Below, piece by piece: positions 14,031 through 15,556 of a stretch of DNA of 15,556 bases. The notes beneath the pieces were generated by a model. The model saw only the letters and a program-made list of their open reading frames with translations, was not told the DNA's origin and made no database searches. The translations under genes were made by a program, and so were the position numbers. The stretch's first letter is position 1. Each line of letters starts with the position of its first letter. The stretch comes from an uncultured Mesorhizobium sp. (GTDB lineage: Bacteria > Pseudomonadota > Alphaproteobacteria > Rhizobiales > Rhizobiaceae): assembly GCA_937958475.1 (NCBI GenBank), contig CALFXR010000090.1, positions 1 through 15,556 of the forward strand. Direction: 5' to 3'.

Positions 14031-14612
14031 TCAGTACGGGTTCTTCGCCGAGCGGTCGGCCGACAGCGAGCCGCGCGAGCGTTCGACCATCGCCTCGATG
14101 GCGTCGGCGAGATGGATCTCGGCGATGTTGTAGTCGCCGCGCGCGACGCGGATCTTGTGCGCCTCGAACAGCACCTCGCCGTGGGTGAAGCCGGCCGGCG
14201 GGTCGAAGCGGTAGGAGGCGAGCTCGATGGTCAGGCCCATCGGGTCGTTGAAGTAGATCGAATCCATGAAGCCGCGGTCCTTTGGACCGGTGTTCTTGAT
14301 GCCGCGCTCGCCGAGCCGCTCGACGGCCTGCAGGAAGGTGACGCGCGACACCGAGAAGGCGATGTGGTGGACGCAGCCCGGCTCCGTCGGCGTGCGCCGC
14401 GGGTCGGGCTTGCGGTTCTCGTCGGTGAAGACCGTGATCAGCCGCCCGTCGCCGGGATCGAAGTAGAGGTGGCTCTCGCTCGCCTTGTCGAGGTTGGGCT
14501 GCTCGAAGACGAAGGGCATGCCGAGCAGGCCTTCCCAGAAGTCGATCGAGGTCTGCCGGTCGGCGCCGACGAGGGTGATGTGGTGGACGCCCTGGGACTG
14601 GAGTTTGCGCAT
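14031..14612 (-). CDS. VOC (glyoxalase/ring-cleaving dioxygenase-fold) protein
   Basis: A 193-residue metalloenzyme-type protein of the vicinal oxygen chelate superfamily. Two beta-alpha-beta-beta-beta modules are visible: GVHHITLVGADRQTSIDFW (8-26) and CVHHIAFSVSRVTFLQAVERL (80-100). Probable metal ligands are a histidine in each HHI (His11, His83) and Glu130 in DPMGLTIEL. YFDPGDGRLITVF recalls MhqO-like proteins that handle quinones or aromatic compounds, at about half their length, but the substrate cannot be fixed. The last 60 residues have no recognised motif. ATG 14612 fits the usual MRKLQSQGVHHI start and has AGGA 8 bases upstream; a much longer frame exists but its extra N-terminus is Arg/Pro-rich noise. 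It is the first recognised gene of an operon with the GST. Confidence 0.88.
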   Translation of the reverse strand: MRKLQSQGVHHITLVGADRQTSIDFWEGLLGMPFVFEQPNLDKASESHLYFDPGDGRLITVFTDENRKPDPRRTPTEPGCVHHIAFSVSRVTFLQAVERLGERGIKNTGPKDRGFMDSIYFNDPMGLTIELASYRFDPPAGFTHGEVLFEAHKIRVARGDYNIAEIHLADAIEAMVERSRGSLSADRSAKNPY

Positions 14613-14634
14613 GGCTCTGTCCTTCGCTGCTGGG

Positions 14635-14757
14635 TCAATGCCTGGGGAAGAGCGAACCGCGGCCGCTCGCGAACGGCGTGGCGCGGGCGGTCCGCCCGCG
14701 GTCGGCAACGGCGCGACAGATGGCCGTGACGGCCGGATCCGGCCTGCCGATCTGCAT
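14635..14757 (-). CDS. Possible 40-codon small ORF or leader peptide upstream of the VOC gene
   Basis: An ATG at 14757 follows a strong GGGAGGAGAC ribosome site and opens a 40-residue frame (MQIGRPDPAVTAICRAVADR..., ending SLFPRH) that stops 22 bases before the VOC start. The peptide is Arg-rich (8 Arg), has one Cys and no membrane segment. I do not recognise it. The ribosome site is among the best in the window, which argues for use, but a good site in GC-rich DNA can occur by chance. If real, it would be either a small protein or a leader that affects translation of the VOC-GST operon. Confidence 0.35.
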   Translation of the reverse strand: MQIGRPDPAVTAICRAVADRGRTARATPFASGRGSLFPRH

Positions 14758-14774
14758 GTCTCCTCCCTGACGTC

Positions 14775-14793
14775 GGCCGGTCGTTCGCCGGCC
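14775..14793 (-). promoter_or_regulatory. Hairpin upstream of the small ORF
   Basis: GGCCGG at 14775-14780 and CCGGCC at 14788-14793 form a perfect 6-base stem with a 7-base loop, immediately upstream of the ribosome site of the 40-codon frame. In the leader RNA it could affect access to that site. Role unknown. Confidence 0.25.
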
Positions 14794-14808
14794 AATCGTT
14801 ATGTTTCA

Positions 14809-14836
14809 TGCTAGTCCGAATCGGTCGGGCGGCAAG
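14809..14836 (-). promoter_or_regulatory. Possible promoter with dyad for the VOC-GST operon
   Basis: On the minus strand, CTTGCC (14836-14831) and CTAGCA (14814-14809) with a 16-base spacer resemble the rhizobial CTTGAC-N17-CTATAT promoter. Between them, 14814-14826 reads GTCCGAATCGGTC, whose CCGA/TCGG arms are a dyad with G/C ends matched and mismatches only at the T/T and centre. Such a position suits a repressor site (TetR or MarR type). No regulator gene is visible nearby. Motif evidence only. Confidence 0.4.
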
Positions 14837-14866
14837 CCCCCTCGGCAAACCCGGCGGCGGGGCGCC

Positions 14867-15550
14867 TCAGCCCAGGCGTTCGATGCGCTCGGCGACCAGT
14901 TCCTGAAGGCGCCACAGATGGCGGTCGTGGATGCCGAGCTCCTCGAGATGGCTGACGGTGGAGAACAGATACTCCGCCATCGAGCCGCGGAAGCCGCAGG
15001 CCATCGACAGCACGTCGGCGACCGCCTCGGCGTCGAGCCCGCCGATATAGCGGCCGCTCCGGCGGTCGATGGCGAAGGTCAGCGCGGCAATCCGCTCGCC
15101 GCCCGCCTCGACGCCGATGAAGCGCGGCGGGAAGGCGCTCGGCACCATGCTCATCTCGCGGCGGATCAGCCGGTGCAGATTGGCCTCGAGACCGGCCGCC
15201 GGCAGGCGGTGGACGACGCCCCTGCACTGGCCGCCGCGGTCGAGCGCCAGCATCAGCCCGGGCGTCTCGCGGCTGCCGCGGAAGCGGTGGTCCCAGCCGA
15301 GGCAGAAGGCGCGCCGCCAGCCGCGCGCCAGGGCGATGCGGCGCTCGTCGAAGTCGTAGTCGGGATTCCAGATCAGCGAGCCGTAGGCAAACACCCAGAA
15401 GTCGCCTTGCGGCGCGCCCGCCAGGATGCCGTCGACGACCGCGGCGTAGTCGGCGTCCATCGCCGGCCTGGCGTTCGACGCCACCGGCTGGAAGCCGGGA
15501 TCGGCGATCTCGCGGCGGACCTTCGCCACGTGGTCGGCCGTCAGCCGCAT
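14867..15550 (-). CDS. chaC: ChaC-family glutathione-specific gamma-glutamylcyclotransferase
   Basis: A 227-residue ChaC protein that should cleave glutathione to 5-oxoproline and Cys-Gly in the cytoplasm. The substrate loop FAYGSLIWNP lies at 54-63, followed by the usual GWRRAFCLGWDHRFRGSRETPG and the LALDRGGQCRGVVHRL beta segment. Glu132 in LIRREM appears to match the family's catalytic glutamate (REK/REA in human ChaC proteins), by eye. The C-terminal part with YIGGLDAEAVADVLSMACG and LEELGIHDRHLWRLQELV is typical of bacterial members. It is complete: ATG at 15550 is only six bases from the window edge, so its ribosome site is cut off. It lies upstream of the VOC-GST unit on the same strand, separated by a promoter-like region, so read-through is possible but not needed. 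Confidence 0.93.
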   Translation of the reverse strand: MRLTADHVAKVRREIADPGFQPVASNARPAMDADYAAVVDGILAGAPQGDFWVFAYGSLIWNPDYDFDERRIALARGWRRAFCLGWDHRFRGSRETPGLMLALDRGGQCRGVVHRLPAAGLEANLHRLIRREMSMVPSAFPPRFIGVEAGGERIAALTFAIDRRSGRYIGGLDAEAVADVLSMACGFRGSMAEYLFSTVSHLEELGIHDRHLWRLQELVAERIERLG

Positions 15551-15556
15551 GCGTCT

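Noticed and set aside
14731..14744. Perfect 14-base palindrome GGCCGGATCCGGCC as an operator
   Set aside because: It lies within the possible small ORF, and GC-only palindromes of this type are common by chance in this DNA; I found no second copy.

Overview
This looks like the chromosome of a very GC-rich alphaproteobacterium, most likely of the Hyphomicrobiales (rhizobia and relatives). The grounds are the near-total use of G/C-ending codons, the run argJ - acetyltransferase - mutT, an NDUFAF5-type methyltransferase near comF - glutaredoxin - Nit amidase - DUF1178, and ubiG close by. That gene order is familiar to me from rhizobial genomes (memory, not a search). There are no rRNA or tRNA genes, transposases, prophage genes or CRISPR arrays. 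Most of the window is ordinary housekeeping DNA with accessory genes set between conserved blocks.

Left part (1-4129). argJ (arginine biosynthesis), a GNAT acetyltransferase and a MutT-type Nudix hydrolase run rightwards as a tight cluster. A one-pass membrane protein of unknown function and a lone Flp/Fap-type pilin follow, each with a CtrA-like TTAA-N7-TT(A/C)A/C site upstream. A leftward NDUFAF5/BioC-like methyltransferase meets the pilin gene tail to tail.

Middle part (4361-9714). A secreted Cys-containing protein of DUF2946 type, an 88-residue membrane protein and an EamA transporter lie before the block comF, grxC, Nit-type amidase, DUF1178 zinc-ribbon protein. grxC is 5 bases from the amidase gene, and the amidase and DUF1178 genes overlap by 4. 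A second EamA transporter follows.

Accessory insert (9730-10436). A vapBC toxin-antitoxin pair carries its own operator-like dyad and a terminator. Its base composition is clearly different: 24 of 80 vapB codons end in A or T, against none in the first 40 codons of the transporter before it. It ends 6 bases from the end of ubiG, as expected for acquired DNA.

Right part (10431-15556). ubiG (ubiquinone synthesis) runs leftwards, and a YadGH-like two-gene ABC-2 transporter runs rightwards. A strong bidirectional hairpin terminator separates that transporter from a leftward two-gene unit: a VOC/glyoxalase-fold enzyme and a glutathione S-transferase with a histone-H1-like Lys/Ala/Pro tail. Upstream of this unit are a possible 40-codon reading frame with a strong ribosome binding site and a promoter-like region holding a dyad. 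A ChaC glutathione-degrading enzyme comes last.

A loose theme is glutathione and electrophile handling: glutaredoxin, Nit amidase (possible repair of deaminated glutathione), GST, VOC enzyme and ChaC. I did not find a clearly new multi-gene system. The most unusual items are the H1-tailed GST, the possible small ORF and dyad in front of its operon, and the methyltransferase lacking the usual SAM-binding glycines.
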